DNA of 64,000 nt from VAZQ01 sp963739385 (GTDB lineage: Bacteria > Pseudomonadota > Alphaproteobacteria > Rhizobiales > Xanthobacteraceae), in the NCBI GenBank assembly GCA_963739385.1, contig CAVUAI010000070.1, forward strand, positions 124,001-188,000, written 5' to 3'. A program made the translations under genes and the position numbers. Positions 9,319 to 17,442 of the stretch are shown one piece after another (positions within the stretch are counted from its first letter, which is position 1; every line of letters begins with the position of its first letter). Under the pieces are notes generated by a model. That model worked only from the letters and a program-made list of their open reading frames with translations, did no database searches and was not told the origin of the DNA.

Positions 9319-10236
9319 TCAACTGACCAGCGCCGCCGCGAGCTGCTTGAGGTTGTGGCGGATCAGATCGATGTAGGTGGTGGCGTCGCCGTTGTCGCCG
9401 GTCAGGGCATCGGAATAGAGCGTGCCGCCGACCTTGGCGCCCGTTTCGCGCGCGATCTGCTCGACCAGGCGCGGGTCGGTTACGTTCTCCATGAAGACAG
9501 CTGCGATCTTCTGCTTTTTGATCTGCGTGACGATGGCGGCGACGTCCTTCGCCGAGGCTTCGGCCTCGGTCGACACGCCCTGCGGCGCGGTGAAATTCAC
9601 GCCATAGGCGTCCTGGAAATAGCCGAAGGCATTGTGGCTGGTGATCACCCGGCGCCGTTCAGGCGGCACCTTGGCGATCACGTCGCGCACTTCGCGCTCC
9701 AGCGCGTCGAGCTTGGCGAGATAGGCGTTTGCGTTCGCGGTATATGCCGCCTTCCCGGCGGGATCCGCGGCAATCAGGGCGTCGCGAATGTTGGCGACGT
9801 AGATCTTTGCATTGGCGACCGACTGCCAGGCATGCGGGTCGGCGCGGCCGTGATCGTGGTCATGTCCTGGGGCGGCCGCCCGCTCGCGCGGCTTGATGCC
9901 CTTGGTCGCGACGACGATCGGCGCCTTGGTACCGGACGCCTTGACCAAGCGGTCGATCCAGCCTTCGAAGCCGAGCCCGTTCATGAACACGAGCTTGGCA
10001 TCGGCGACTTTCCTGGCGTCGCCAGGTGACGGCGCGTAGACGTGGGCATTGCCGTTGGGCCCGACCAGCGTCGCCACCTCCACCCGGTCGCCACCGACGT
10101 TCTTCACCATGTCGCCCAGGATCGAGAAGGTCGCGATGACGTTGAGCCTGGCGGCGGGCGATGGCTGCGCGCCGGCGGAGCCAGCGGCCAGCAGAGTGGC
10201 GAAAGCGGCAGCGAGCGCGTGGCGGCGGGTCGGCAT
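9319..10236 (-). CDS. znuA: zinc/manganese ABC transporter periplasmic binding protein
   Basis: 305 residues of the cluster A-1 (ZnuA/TroA) binding proteins. The ATG at 10236 has GGAG seven bases upstream, better than the GTG four codons earlier. A signal peptide ends near AGSAGAQ. Metal ligands are seen as NAHVYAPSPGDARK (first His), a His-rich loop GHDHDHGRADPHAW, and HNAFGYFQDAYGVNF. The protein captures Zn(II) in the periplasm and passes it to the ZnuB channel. It is the last gene of the znu operon, which begins at a likely Zur box. Confidence 0.92.
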   Translation of the reverse strand: MPTRRHALAAAFATLLAAGSAGAQPSPAARLNVIATFSILGDMVKNVGGDRVEVATLVGPNGNAHVYAPSPGDARKVADAKLVFMNGLGFEGWIDRLVKASGTKAPIVVATKGIKPRERAAAPGHDHDHGRADPHAWQSVANAKIYVANIRDALIAADPAGKAAYTANANAYLAKLDALEREVRDVIAKVPPERRRVITSHNAFGYFQDAYGVNFTAPQGVSTEAEASAKDVAAIVTQIKKQKIAAVFMENVTDPRLVEQIARETGAKVGGTLYSDALTGDNGDATTYIDLIRHNLKQLAAALVS

Positions 10237-10264
10237 GAGATTCTCCACTGCGATGGTCTCTCGA

Positions 10265-11137
10265 TCACGCTTCGAGGTGGCGGCCCGGGAACGCCTGCCG
10301 CACTAGACCGCCGACGCGACCGAACAACAACGAGAGCACGTAGAGCGCACCGGCAACGAGAATGATCGCGGGGCCGGACGCCACGGCAGTGTGGAACGAG
10401 AGCAGCAGGCCGGCATAGCTCGCGAGCGCGCCGCTCGCTGTCGCGATCACGATCATCAACGTGACGTCGCGTGCCCAGAACCGGCCGATCGCCGCCGGCA
10501 GCATCATGATGCCGACGGCGAGCAGGGTGCCGAGCGCATGGAAACCGCTGACCAGATTGAGCACGACGAGCACGAGGAAGGCGAAGTGCGCCGGGCCGCC
10601 GGCGCGGCTGACCGAGCGCATGAAGCCGGGATCGACGCACTCGATCACGAGCGGACGGTAGATCAGGGCCAGCACCAGCAGCGTCACGGTCGAGGTCACC
10701 GCGATCAGCAGCAGAGTCTGGTCGTCGAGCGCGAGCACGTTGCCGAACAGGACGTGCAGCAGATCGATGTTGGTGCCCTTGAGCGAGATGATGGTGACCC
10801 CGACCGCGAGCGAGAGCAGATAGAATGTGGCGAGCGCCGCATCCTCCTTGAGCTCGGTCGTGCGCGCCACCACACCCGTCAGCAGTGCGACCACGAAGCC
10901 GGCGATCAGCCCGCCGCCGGTCATCGCGAACAGGTTCAGTCCCGACACCAGGAAGCCGATCGCGGCGCCCGGCAGGATGGCGTGCGCCATGGCGTCGCCC
11001 ACGAGCGACATGCGCCGCAGCATCAGGAAGACGCCGATAGGACCGGCGCCGAACGCAAGCGCCAGCGCGCCGGCCAGTGCCCGGCGCATGAACTCGAACT
11101 CCGCGAACGGCGCGATGAAGAGATCGTAGATGATCAC
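10265..11137 (-). CDS. znuB: zinc ABC transporter permease
   Basis: 290 residues, almost entirely hydrophobic, with eight or nine predicted membrane helices typical of the ABC-3 permease family; LMLRRMSLVGDAMAHAILPG is the conserved first-loop motif. It forms the inner-membrane channel for zinc with ZnuC as motor and ZnuA as receptor. It lies 43 bases after znuC and 28 bases before znuA on the same strand, so the three are co-transcribed. Confidence 0.93.
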   Translation of the reverse strand: MIIYDLFIAPFAEFEFMRRALAGALALAFGAGPIGVFLMLRRMSLVGDAMAHAILPGAAIGFLVSGLNLFAMTGGGLIAGFVVALLTGVVARTTELKEDAALATFYLLSLAVGVTIISLKGTNIDLLHVLFGNVLALDDQTLLLIAVTSTVTLLVLALIYRPLVIECVDPGFMRSVSRAGGPAHFAFLVLVVLNLVSGFHALGTLLAVGIMMLPAAIGRFWARDVTLMIVIATASGALASYAGLLLSFHTAVASGPAIILVAGALYVLSLLFGRVGGLVRQAFPGRHLEA

Positions 11138-11180
11138 GGCCTCGCATCGCCCCCGAACGTGACCTCAGCCGCAGCCGGCA

Positions 11181-11921
11181 TTACACCGCCTCCGCGCATT
11201 CGGAGGCATGCTGGTCGAAGGCTTCGCACATGCGCCGCGCCGCCAGCAGATTTTCCGGCGTCAACACGGAATCGGTGCGGCCCCAGGCCACCGGCTGGCG
11301 CGCCAACAGCAGCGTTTCCGGAAAATTCGCGCGCACGAAATCGATGTCGTGCATCGCGGTGAGCACGGTGCGCTGCTCGCCATGCCAGCGCTGCACCAGA
11401 TCGAACAGGTCGGCGGAGGTCTTGGCGTCGACCGCGTTGAACGGCTCGTCGAGCACGATCACGCGGGCATCCTGCAGCAGCAGACGGGCGAACAGCATGC
11501 GCTGCATCTGGCCGCCCGAAAGCGTCCCGATGGCACGATCCTCGAAGCCGGTGAGGCCGACGGCGGCGATCGCCTGCTCGATCGACGCGCGTGCGCTGCG
11601 ATCGATGCCGCCGAAAAGGCCGGTTCGCCGCCACAGCCCCATCGCCACCATGTCGTAGACATTGATCGGGAACGAGCGGTCGATCTCGGCCGCCTGCGGC
11701 AGGTAGGCGATGCTTTGCGGGCTCACAGTCCCGCGCTCGATGCCGCCCGCCAGCGGCTTGATCAATCCCACGATGCCTTTGAACAACGTCGACTTGCCGG
11801 CGCCGTTCGGCCCCACCACCGCAACCAGCGCGCCGGTCTCGACCGCACCATCGAGGTGATGCACGGCCGGATGGCGGTCATAGCCGAGGGTGAGGTTGCG
11901 AAATCGCAGCGCCGCGGTCAT
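11181..11921 (-). CDS. znuC: zinc ABC transporter ATP-binding protein
   Basis: 246 residues. Walker A is GPNGAGKST (37-45), the ABC signature LSGGQMQRM (about 124-132) and Walker B VIVLDEPFNAVD. It supplies ATP hydrolysis for ZnuB on the cytoplasmic side. It begins three bases after the stop of the small His-rich membrane protein gene, so the two are almost certainly translated from one message. Confidence 0.93.
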   Translation of the reverse strand: MTAALRFRNLTLGYDRHPAVHHLDGAVETGALVAVVGPNGAGKSTLFKGIVGLIKPLAGGIERGTVSPQSIAYLPQAAEIDRSFPINVYDMVAMGLWRRTGLFGGIDRSARASIEQAIAAVGLTGFEDRAIGTLSGGQMQRMLFARLLLQDARVIVLDEPFNAVDAKTSADLFDLVQRWHGEQRTVLTAMHDIDFVRANFPETLLLARQPVAWGRTDSVLTPENLLAARRMCEAFDQHASECAEAV

Positions 11922-11924
11922 CGC

Positions 11925-12095
11925 TCACGCCTTCATGGCCCAGATCACCCCCGCCCACAGCACCGCGATCAGGGCCGCGGCGATCGCCAGGCGTTCCAGT
12001 ACCGACATGCGCAGGATCGACGGCGAGACCGTCGCCGGCGGATGGCCCTGGCCGGGCGGGTGGTGATGGTGTTGGGGATGAACATGCGTGGGCAT
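11925..12095 (-). CDS. small His-rich single-span membrane protein heading the znu operon
   Basis: A 56-residue ORF. It starts MPTHVHPQHHHHPPGQGH, with seven histidines in the first 18 residues, then has one hydrophobic helix (about 36-53, LAIAAALIAVLWAGVIW) and a short KA tail. Codon use looks coding and the gene is 3 bases from znuC. The Zur-type operator lies about 38 bases upstream. A plausible role is zinc binding or assisting the importer at the membrane; I know no characterised homologue, so function is inference. Confidence 0.75.
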   Translation of the reverse strand: MPTHVHPQHHHHPPGQGHPPATVSPSILRMSVLERLAIAAALIAVLWAGVIWAMKA

Positions 12096-12132
12096 GGGCG
12101 ACCGTCCGCAGGTCCGAGGCTGGGGTACTTTC

Positions 12133-12147
12133 GTTACAATATAACAT
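12133..12147 (-). promoter_or_regulatory. candidate Zur box of the znu operon
   Basis: The sequence GTTACAATATAACAT is an imperfect AT-rich dyad that closely matches alphaproteobacterial Zur operators built on GTTATAATATAAC. It stands out from the GC-rich surroundings and lies 38 bases upstream of the first start codon of the znu operon. Zinc-loaded Zur would repress here. Confidence 0.8.
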
Positions 12148-12221
12148 TACCCCCTGTCCAGCGCGATCTTGGCACCTGCGACGCGGCTGGCCGTTGCACG
12201 GGAGCGCGGCCCAACCCGCGA

Positions 12222-12932
12222 TCAGCGCGGACGAGCGGTCAAGCCATCGATCCAGGTTGCAAGCGCGTCCAACAGGTCGTTCCGAACCTCAGAATCCGTT
12301 CGGCCGCTGCGTGCAGGCACGTGAAAGGAATGATCGGCGTTCTGAAACAGCCGCAGGGTCGCGCGCGTCCCGAGCGCTTTGCACAGCGGCTCCAGCTGAT
12401 CGAGCATCGCCAGGGTGTCGCGGGTCCCCTGCAGGAACAGCATCGGAACATGCACGTCGAACAGATGCTTGCCGCGCTCCTGCGACGGGCGGCCGGCCGG
12501 ATGCAGCGGGAATCCGAGAAACGCCAGCCCGCGGACGTGCGGCAGCGGCGCTGCGGCTTGCGCCTGCGAGGTCATGCGGCCGCCGAACGACTTGCCGCCG
12601 GCGACGAGCGGCAATTCCGGCAGCAGACGCGCGGCTTCCGCCACGGCAGCACGCACCGCGGCATGCGCGAGCCTTGGTGGATCCGGCCGCTTGCCGCCAT
12701 GCTCCATGTAGGGGAACTGGTAGCGCAAGGTCGCAATGTCGCGCTCGGCGAGTCCGGCGGCGATCGCCGCCATGAACGGATGTGCCATCCCGGCACCGGC
12801 ACCATGCGCCAGCACGTAGCAGGCGCGCGCCCGCGGGGGCGCCTGCAGCAACCCCGACACGGGACCTGCGCCGTCGACGGTTATGCTGACAGACTTTGCA
12901 TCTGACGACACCGCAGACTCCCGGACATACAA
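12222..12932 (-). CDS. alpha/beta hydrolase of the TEX30/KANL3-like family
   Basis: 236 residues. The oxyanion block is VLAHGAGAGMAHPFM, the nucleophile elbow GGKSFGGRM (Ser about 114), an acid near FLQGTRDTLA and the catalytic His in NADHSFHVP (about 204). The fold resembles dienelactone hydrolases and the KANL3/TEX30 group annotated in bacteria as dienelactone hydrolase-like. No signal peptide is visible, so it is cytoplasmic. The substrate is unknown. It is divergent from the DUF2277 gene. Confidence 0.86.
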   Translation of the reverse strand: MYVRESAVSSDAKSVSITVDGAGPVSGLLQAPPRARACYVLAHGAGAGMAHPFMAAIAAGLAERDIATLRYQFPYMEHGGKRPDPPRLAHAAVRAAVAEAARLLPELPLVAGGKSFGGRMTSQAQAAAPLPHVRGLAFLGFPLHPAGRPSQERGKHLFDVHVPMLFLQGTRDTLAMLDQLEPLCKALGTRATLRLFQNADHSFHVPARSGRTDSEVRNDLLDALATWIDGLTARPR

Positions 12933-13078
12933 AGGCCGCCCTGCCCTCCCAACGTACCACCGTCGACAAGAGCTCCCGGTGGGCAGCGCACGAGGTTTCG
13001 CCTACATTCCAGCGGTTGATAACACGCTGCACGCCAATGCGGCCAAGCGCACGAGCCGCGTGCATCAGGAGAGGATCG

Positions 13079-13345
13079 ATGTGTCGAAACATCCGAACAT
13101 TGTTCAATTTCGAGCCGCCCGCAACCGAGGATGAAATCCACGCATCGGCCCTGCAGTTCGTCCGCAAGCTGAGCGGTTTCACGAACCCGTCGAAGGCCAA
13201 CGAAGCGGCATTCAACCGGGCGGTCGACGAGGTGGCAGCCGCCGCCCGCCGGCTCCTGGACTCGCTGGAGACGACGCGACCCGCGCGCGATCGCGAGGTG
13301 GAAGCCATGAAGGCGCGTGCGCGGGCCCGCGAGCGATTTGCGTAA
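13079..13345 (+). CDS. DUF2277 family small protein
   Basis: 88 residues, beginning MCRNIRTLFNFEPPATEDEI and continuing HASALQFVRKLSGFTNPSKA, the conserved core of DUF2277. The ATG at 13079 was chosen because the family starts at MCRNI; the longer frame upstream is non-coding. A purine-rich GGAGAGGAT precedes it. The family is helical, cytoplasmic and uncharacterised. Confidence 0.9.
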   Translation: MCRNIRTLFNFEPPATEDEIHASALQFVRKLSGFTNPSKANEAAFNRAVDEVAAAARRLLDSLETTRPARDREVEAMKARARARERFA

Positions 13346-13395
13346 CGCGCCGTTGCGCCCTCCATCCCGCCCTCCGGCCTTGACGGAACGACACC

Positions 13396-14322
13396 ATGAG
13401 CGAGCAGCGATCCCGGGCGATCTCGATCGGCGAGGCGACGGTCGAGTTCGTGCGTGGCGGTGACGGGCGCTTCGGCATCGGTTGCGGCGGCGATGCTTTC
13501 AACGTGGCGATCTATCTCGCCCGTGCGGGGATCGACGCCGCGTTCGCGACCGCGCTGGGTGATGACCCCTATTCGGAGGCGATCCTCGCGCTCGCGGCGG
13601 CGGAAGGCGTGGGCAGCGACCTCGTGCTGCGCACGCGCGGGCGGCTGCCGGGTTTGGTCGTGATCGATACCGACTCGGCCGGCGCTCGCCGTCACTACGA
13701 CTGGCGCGGTCAATCGCCCGCACGCGATCTGTTCGACCTGCCGGACTGGGGCCGCGTGGCGGAGGGCCTGTCCAAGGCCAGGCTCGTCTACTTTTCCGGC
13801 ATCACGCTCTCGCTCTATTCCAACACCGGGCTGGGACGCTTCCTGGCGCTGATGGAGATGGCGCGCCAGCAGGGCGTGAAAGTCGCCTTCGACGGCAATT
13901 TCCGCCCGCGCGGCTGGCGTGGGGACCTGTCGCGCGCGCGCACGGTGTTCATGGAAGCACTCAAGCGCGTCGACATGGCGCTGCCTGCCTATGACGACGA
14001 AGCCGTGCTGTGGGGTGATCCCAGTCCCGAGGCGACTGTGGAGCGGTTGCAAGCCTTCGGCGTCGGCGAGATCGTGGTGAAGAACGGGCCCAATAGCGCA
14101 CTGGTCGCGACCGCGGGCCGCAACGAGTTCGTCCCGGTGCCGGAGGTGGTGGTGCCGGTCGACACCACCGCGGCGGGGGACAGCTTCAATGCCGCCTATA
14201 TCGCCGCGCGCCTGTCCGGCACGGCGCCTGCGCAAGCTGCCACTGCCGCGCATAACCTGGCTGCGCAGGTCATCCGTCATCGCGGCGCCTTGATGCCGCG
14301 CGCGGCGGCGGCGGTGCATTGA
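13396..14322 (+). CDS. kdgK: PfkB-family sugar kinase, probable 2-keto-3-deoxygluconate kinase
   Basis: 308 residues of the ribokinase/PfkB fold. The substrate-side block is GCGGDAFNVAIYLARAG, FDGNFRPRGW is typical of KDG kinases, and the catalytic ATP-site motif is DTTAAGDSFNAAYIA (about 255-269) with the general-base Asp in GDSF. KDG kinase makes 2-keto-3-deoxy-6-phosphogluconate in the cytoplasm. No other Entner-Doudoroff or hexuronate genes are adjacent, so specificity is inferred from sequence character only. It lies 50 bases after the DUF2277 gene. Confidence 0.82.
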   Translation: MSEQRSRAISIGEATVEFVRGGDGRFGIGCGGDAFNVAIYLARAGIDAAFATALGDDPYSEAILALAAAEGVGSDLVLRTRGRLPGLVVIDTDSAGARRHYDWRGQSPARDLFDLPDWGRVAEGLSKARLVYFSGITLSLYSNTGLGRFLALMEMARQQGVKVAFDGNFRPRGWRGDLSRARTVFMEALKRVDMALPAYDDEAVLWGDPSPEATVERLQAFGVGEIVVKNGPNSALVATAGRNEFVPVPEVVVPVDTTAAGDSFNAAYIAARLSGTAPAQAATAAHNLAAQVIRHRGALMPRAAAAVH

Positions 14323-14439
14323 GCGTACACCCGTTGGGTTTGGGGCGAGCACAGGCGGCGACGCGGACGGTGCGAGTTGCGGCCGCGACCGCGATCGACC
14401 GCCGAACATTGACAGGACCGACTAAAGGCGCGGTCTTGC

Positions 14440-14913
14440 TCACGCCAGCAGCGCATGCAGCGACGTCTTCATCTCCGCGGCATCGCCGCCTTCATCCCCG
14501 TAGATTTGCCAGTTGATGCCCGCCAGCTTGAGGTCCTGCCCCGCGCACCACGAAAGAAGCGTGTTCCAGGCGCCGGGAAGGCCGTCGAACGGTCCCACGA
14601 GCACGACATGCGCCGTGCGACCACCCGGAAGGCTCGAAGGCACCACCTCGCCGACGGGCTCGAATGCGCGCGAGACCACGACCCCGGGCTCGAGGTCGAG
14701 CCGGCCGTCCACCGGCGGGCGCCAGAGCGTGAAGGTCGGGCCGAGAGGCCCCACCTCCAGCGTCTGCAGGGCGGCATCGATCTTGCGCCTCAGCGCCCGT
14801 TCCGTCTGCGGGATTTCATCCATCCGCACCATGGCCTTGGCCGCGGCGGTGAGCCGGCTTTCCACCGTTACGATGCTGCACGCGCCAGGTCCGGTCTTGG
14901 TCGTGGCTGTCAT
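14440..14913 (-). CDS. GyrI-like effector-binding domain protein
   Basis: 157 residues forming one GyrI-like/AraC effector-binding (SOUL-type) domain. Evidence is VESRLTAAAKAMVRMDEIPQ (beta strand and helix), VGPLGPTFTLWRP, VSRAFEPVGEVVPSSLPGG and the second repeat AHVVLVGPFDGLPGAWNTLL. Such single-domain proteins bind hydrophobic or cationic small molecules, and some hydrolyse cyclopropanoid toxins. No DNA-binding domain is attached. Convergent with the kinase gene and divergent from the fluoride riboswitch. Confidence 0.82.
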   Translation of the reverse strand: MTATTKTGPGACSIVTVESRLTAAAKAMVRMDEIPQTERALRRKIDAALQTLEVGPLGPTFTLWRPPVDGRLDLEPGVVVSRAFEPVGEVVPSSLPGGRTAHVVLVGPFDGLPGAWNTLLSWCAGQDLKLAGINWQIYGDEGGDAAEMKTSLHALLA

Positions 14914-15092
14914 CGACCCCTCCTTTCAATTCGGCGTCCGGGCTTGATCCGGTCGCGGGTTGCCATGCACCCGAGGACGAACGGCCGTGATCCGTCCCGA
15001 CAACAGGCCGAGATTCTTTTTTGGCGGAGCAGACGCGGCCGGGCCCCGTCCTCATTGACGCAGCGGCAAGCCCCCCTTAGCGTCAAACCGAT

Positions 15093-15140
15093 GGGGATGG
15101 AGTCCCCCGAAACCGCCGTCGAGGCTGATGACTCCTGCCG
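15093..15140 (+). ncRNA. fluoride riboswitch aptamer (crcB motif)
   Basis: GGGGATGGAGTCCCCCGAAA, then ACCGCC, then GGCTGATGACTCCTGCC reproduce the crcB RNA consensus: a GAUGGAG strand that pseudoknots with a downstream CUCCUGC and a conserved GCUGAUG. It lies 82 bases upstream of a fluoride channel gene and is followed by an intrinsic terminator, as expected for transcriptional control by fluoride. Confidence 0.93.
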
Positions 15141-15172
15141 CGCAGCAATAGCGGTGGGAGCGCGTTCAAAAG

Positions 15173-15192
15173 CCGCCGCAGGGCGGTTTTTT
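15173..15192 (+). terminator. expression-platform terminator of the fluoride riboswitch
   Basis: The hairpin CCGCC-GCAG-GGCGG is followed by six T, between the aptamer and the fluC start codon. Without fluoride it should end transcription before fluC; with fluoride the aptamer should prevent it. Confidence 0.85.
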
Positions 15193-15221
15193 GTTGTCGG
15201 CGCGTCCGGGAAGGAGAGAGC

Positions 15222-15596
15222 ATGGGTTTCCTGATCGTATTCATCGGCGGCGGCATCGGCGCCGCGCTGCGTCATGGCGTCAATCTCGCGGTCGCGCGCT
15301 GGCTCGGCACCGGCTTCAACTATGCCACCCTGTTCGAGAACGTGAGCGGCTCGATCGTCATGGGCTTGCTCGTCGGCTATTTTGCTTTCGCCGGTGGCGT
15401 GCCGCAGCACTGGCGATTGTTCCTCACCACGGGCATTCTCGGCGGCTACACCACCTTCTCGGCGTTCTCGCTCGATACGATCCTGCTGTACCAACGCGGC
15501 GAGCTCGGCCTGGCAGCGCTTTACGTTGTGCTCTCAGTCGCGCTGTCGGTCGGGGGGCTGCTGGCGGGGCTGACGGTCGTAAGGCATTTTGCCTGA
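15222..15596 (+). CDS. fluC: fluoride ion channel FluC (CrcB)
   Basis: 124 residues with four membrane helices. It starts MGFLIVFIGGGIGAALRHG and has the selectivity block GGYTTFSAFSLDT in helix 3, which includes the conserved phenylalanine and the central break helix. Family members form antiparallel homodimers that export fluoride passively. An AAGGAGAGAG ribosome site lies just before the ATG. The upstream fluoride riboswitch fixes its regulation. One variation is ENVSGS in the second helix where VNxxGS is usual. Confidence 0.96.
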   Translation: MGFLIVFIGGGIGAALRHGVNLAVARWLGTGFNYATLFENVSGSIVMGLLVGYFAFAGGVPQHWRLFLTTGILGGYTTFSAFSLDTILLYQRGELGLAALYVVLSVALSVGGLLAGLTVVRHFA

Positions 15597-15620
15597 CCTC
15601 GGGTCAGCCCGCGACACAAG

Positions 15621-16179
15621 CTAGCGGCTTCGAGCCTTACCCTTGCTGTGCGGCTTCCTGGCGCGCGCAATCGCCTCGGTGACGAGCTTCTCGGCGCCCT
15701 TCGCATCGAGCCACTTGACGATGGTGACCCACTTGCCCTTTTCCAGATCCTTGTAGTGCTGAAAGAAATGCGCGATCTGCTCGCACATCATGGGCGGCAG
15801 GTCGCGGTAGCTGCGGATATTCGCATAGAACGGCGCAAGCGCATCGACCGGCACCGCGATGATCTTTTCGTCCCCGCCGGCCTCGTCCTCCATCACCAGG
15901 GCGCCGACCGGCCGGCAGCGCACGATCGCCCCCGGCACGACCTGCACCTGGCTCACCACCAGCACGTCGCAGGGATCGCCGTCGGCCGACAGCGTCTGCG
16001 GGATGAAGCCGTAATTGCCGGGATAGAACATCGCCGTATGCAGGAAGCGATCCACCATGAGCGCGCCCGACGCCTTGTCGAACTCGTATTTCACCGGCGC
16101 GCCGCCGAGCGGGAATCTCGATCACGGCGTGGATATCCTTGGGCGGATTGGGGCCGGCTGAGATCGCGGCGATGTCCAT
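15621..16179 (-). pseudogene. ppa: inorganic pyrophosphatase with a single-base frameshift near residue 23
   Basis: The main frame (15621-16094) encodes KYEFDKASGALMVDRFLHTA, PGNYGFIPQTL, DGDPCDVLVV and later family I pyrophosphatase blocks, including the metal-binding DGDPCDV. The proper start is the ATG at 16179, which reads MDIAAISAGPNPPKDIHAVI and EIP, then leaves frame. Removing one base near 16110 restores IPLGGAPVKYEF. The enzyme hydrolyses PPi to phosphate and is normally essential, so a sequence error is the more likely cause. An internal GTG at 16094 would give a truncated 157-residue protein. Confidence 0.85.
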
Positions 16180-16203
16180 TGGACCGACCCTGGTGTTGTC
16201 GTC

Positions 16204-16300
16204 ATTGCCGGGCCTGACCGGCCTGACCCGGCAATCCATCCTCTTCGCGAAAACATCTTGTGAAGAGGGATGGACCCAAGCGTCAAGCGCGGGGGTGACA
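16204..16300. repeat. extragenic palindrome, ATTGCCGGG type
   Basis: A stem ATTGCCGGG ... CCCGGCAAT (16204-16235) followed by a degenerate partner GATGGACCCAAGCGTCAAGC. A close relative lies at 28147-28235. It sits between bioB and ppa, both on the minus strand, and may act as a transcript boundary. Confidence 0.7.
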
Positions 16301-16307
16301 CGGGTGG

Positions 16308-17297
16308 CTAGCTCATCGGCACAAGTCCGAGCTTGTCCATCAGTTGCAGGTCGCGGTCGCGCTCGGGATTGGGCGTCGTGAGCAGCTTCGGCCCGTAGAA
16401 GATCGAGTTGGCGCCCGCGAGGAAGCACAGCGCCTGGGTCTCCTCGCTCATGTCCTCGCGCCCGGCCGACAGCCGCACCACGGATTTCGGCATGGTGATG
16501 CGCGCGACCGCGATGGTGCGCACGAAATCGATCGGGTCGATCGCCTGGCCTGTCGCCAGGGGGGTGCCCTCGACTCTCACCAGCATGTTGATCGGCACGC
16601 TCTCGGGATGCACCGGCAGGCTCGCAAGCGTCGTGATCATGCCGACGCGATCCTCCGCACTCTCCCCCATGCCGACGATCCCGCCGCAACACACGTGAAT
16701 GCCGGCTTCGCGAACGTGGCCGAGCGTGTCGAGCCGATCCTGATAGGTGCGGGTGGTGATGATGGCGCCGTAGTAGTCGGGCGAGGTGTCGAGGTTGTGA
16801 TTGTAGTAGTCGAGCCCGGCGGCTTTGAGCCGTCGCGCCTGCGCCGCGCTAAGCATGCCGAGCGTTGCACAGCTCTCGAGCCCGAGCGATTTCACGCCGG
16901 CAACCATCTCGCAAACCTTGTCGAGGTCGCGATCCTTCGGCTCGCGCCACGCCGCCCCCATGCAGAACCGGCTGGCGCCCGCCTCCTTGGCTGCTCGCGC
17001 CTCCGCCAGGACGACGTCGACATGCATCAGCTTGTCGGCCTTGACGCCGGTGTCGTAATGCACGCTCTGCGGACAGTAGGCGCAGTCTTCCGGGCAGCCA
17101 CCGGTCTTGATCGAGAGCAGCGTGGAAATCTGCACCTCGGTGGGATCAAAGTTGCGGCGGTGAACGCTTTGCGCGCGGTAGATCAGCTCGGGAAAGGCCA
17201 GCGCAAAAAGCGCCTGCACCTGCTCGTGCGTCCAATCGTGACGGACGACGCCGAGCCCGATGTCATTGAGAAGGCAGTCGGTCGTACGGTCATCCAT
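16308..17297 (-). CDS. bioB: biotin synthase
   Basis: 329 residues of the radical SAM superfamily. The 4Fe-4S motif is CPEDCAYC (Cys68, Cys72, Cys75), followed by the family blocks RFCMGAAWREPKDRD, YNHNLDTSPDYY and GGIVGMGES. The enzyme inserts sulfur into dethiobiotin using a second 2Fe-2S cluster. The ATG at 17297 was chosen because the upstream extension to 17426 is low-complexity and not family-like. No other bio genes are adjacent. A SAM-dependent cytoplasmic enzyme; identification is firm. Confidence 0.96.
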   Translation of the reverse strand: MDDRTTDCLLNDIGLGVVRHDWTHEQVQALFALAFPELIYRAQSVHRRNFDPTEVQISTLLSIKTGGCPEDCAYCPQSVHYDTGVKADKLMHVDVVLAEARAAKEAGASRFCMGAAWREPKDRDLDKVCEMVAGVKSLGLESCATLGMLSAAQARRLKAAGLDYYNHNLDTSPDYYGAIITTRTYQDRLDTLGHVREAGIHVCCGGIVGMGESAEDRVGMITTLASLPVHPESVPINMLVRVEGTPLATGQAIDPIDFVRTIAVARITMPKSVVRLSAGREDMSEETQALCFLAGANSIFYGPKLLTTPNPERDRDLQLMDKLGLVPMS

Positions 17298-17442
17298 GGC
17301 CGCACCATGGCGACGGGCCGGTGCAAAAGCAAGCGCGGAAGGGCGGACGCAGGGCGATCGGTAGCCGCCGGTCGAACCTGATCCGGAGAAGGGCCGGAGC
17401 GATATTGCTTCGCAACTTGCGGCCACTATCTAACGTCACGAA

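Noticed and set aside
16308..17426. Longer start for bioB (372 residues)
   Set aside because: The extra 43 residues are Arg/Ser/Pro-rich and unlike the family; the ATG at 17297 matches known biotin synthases.
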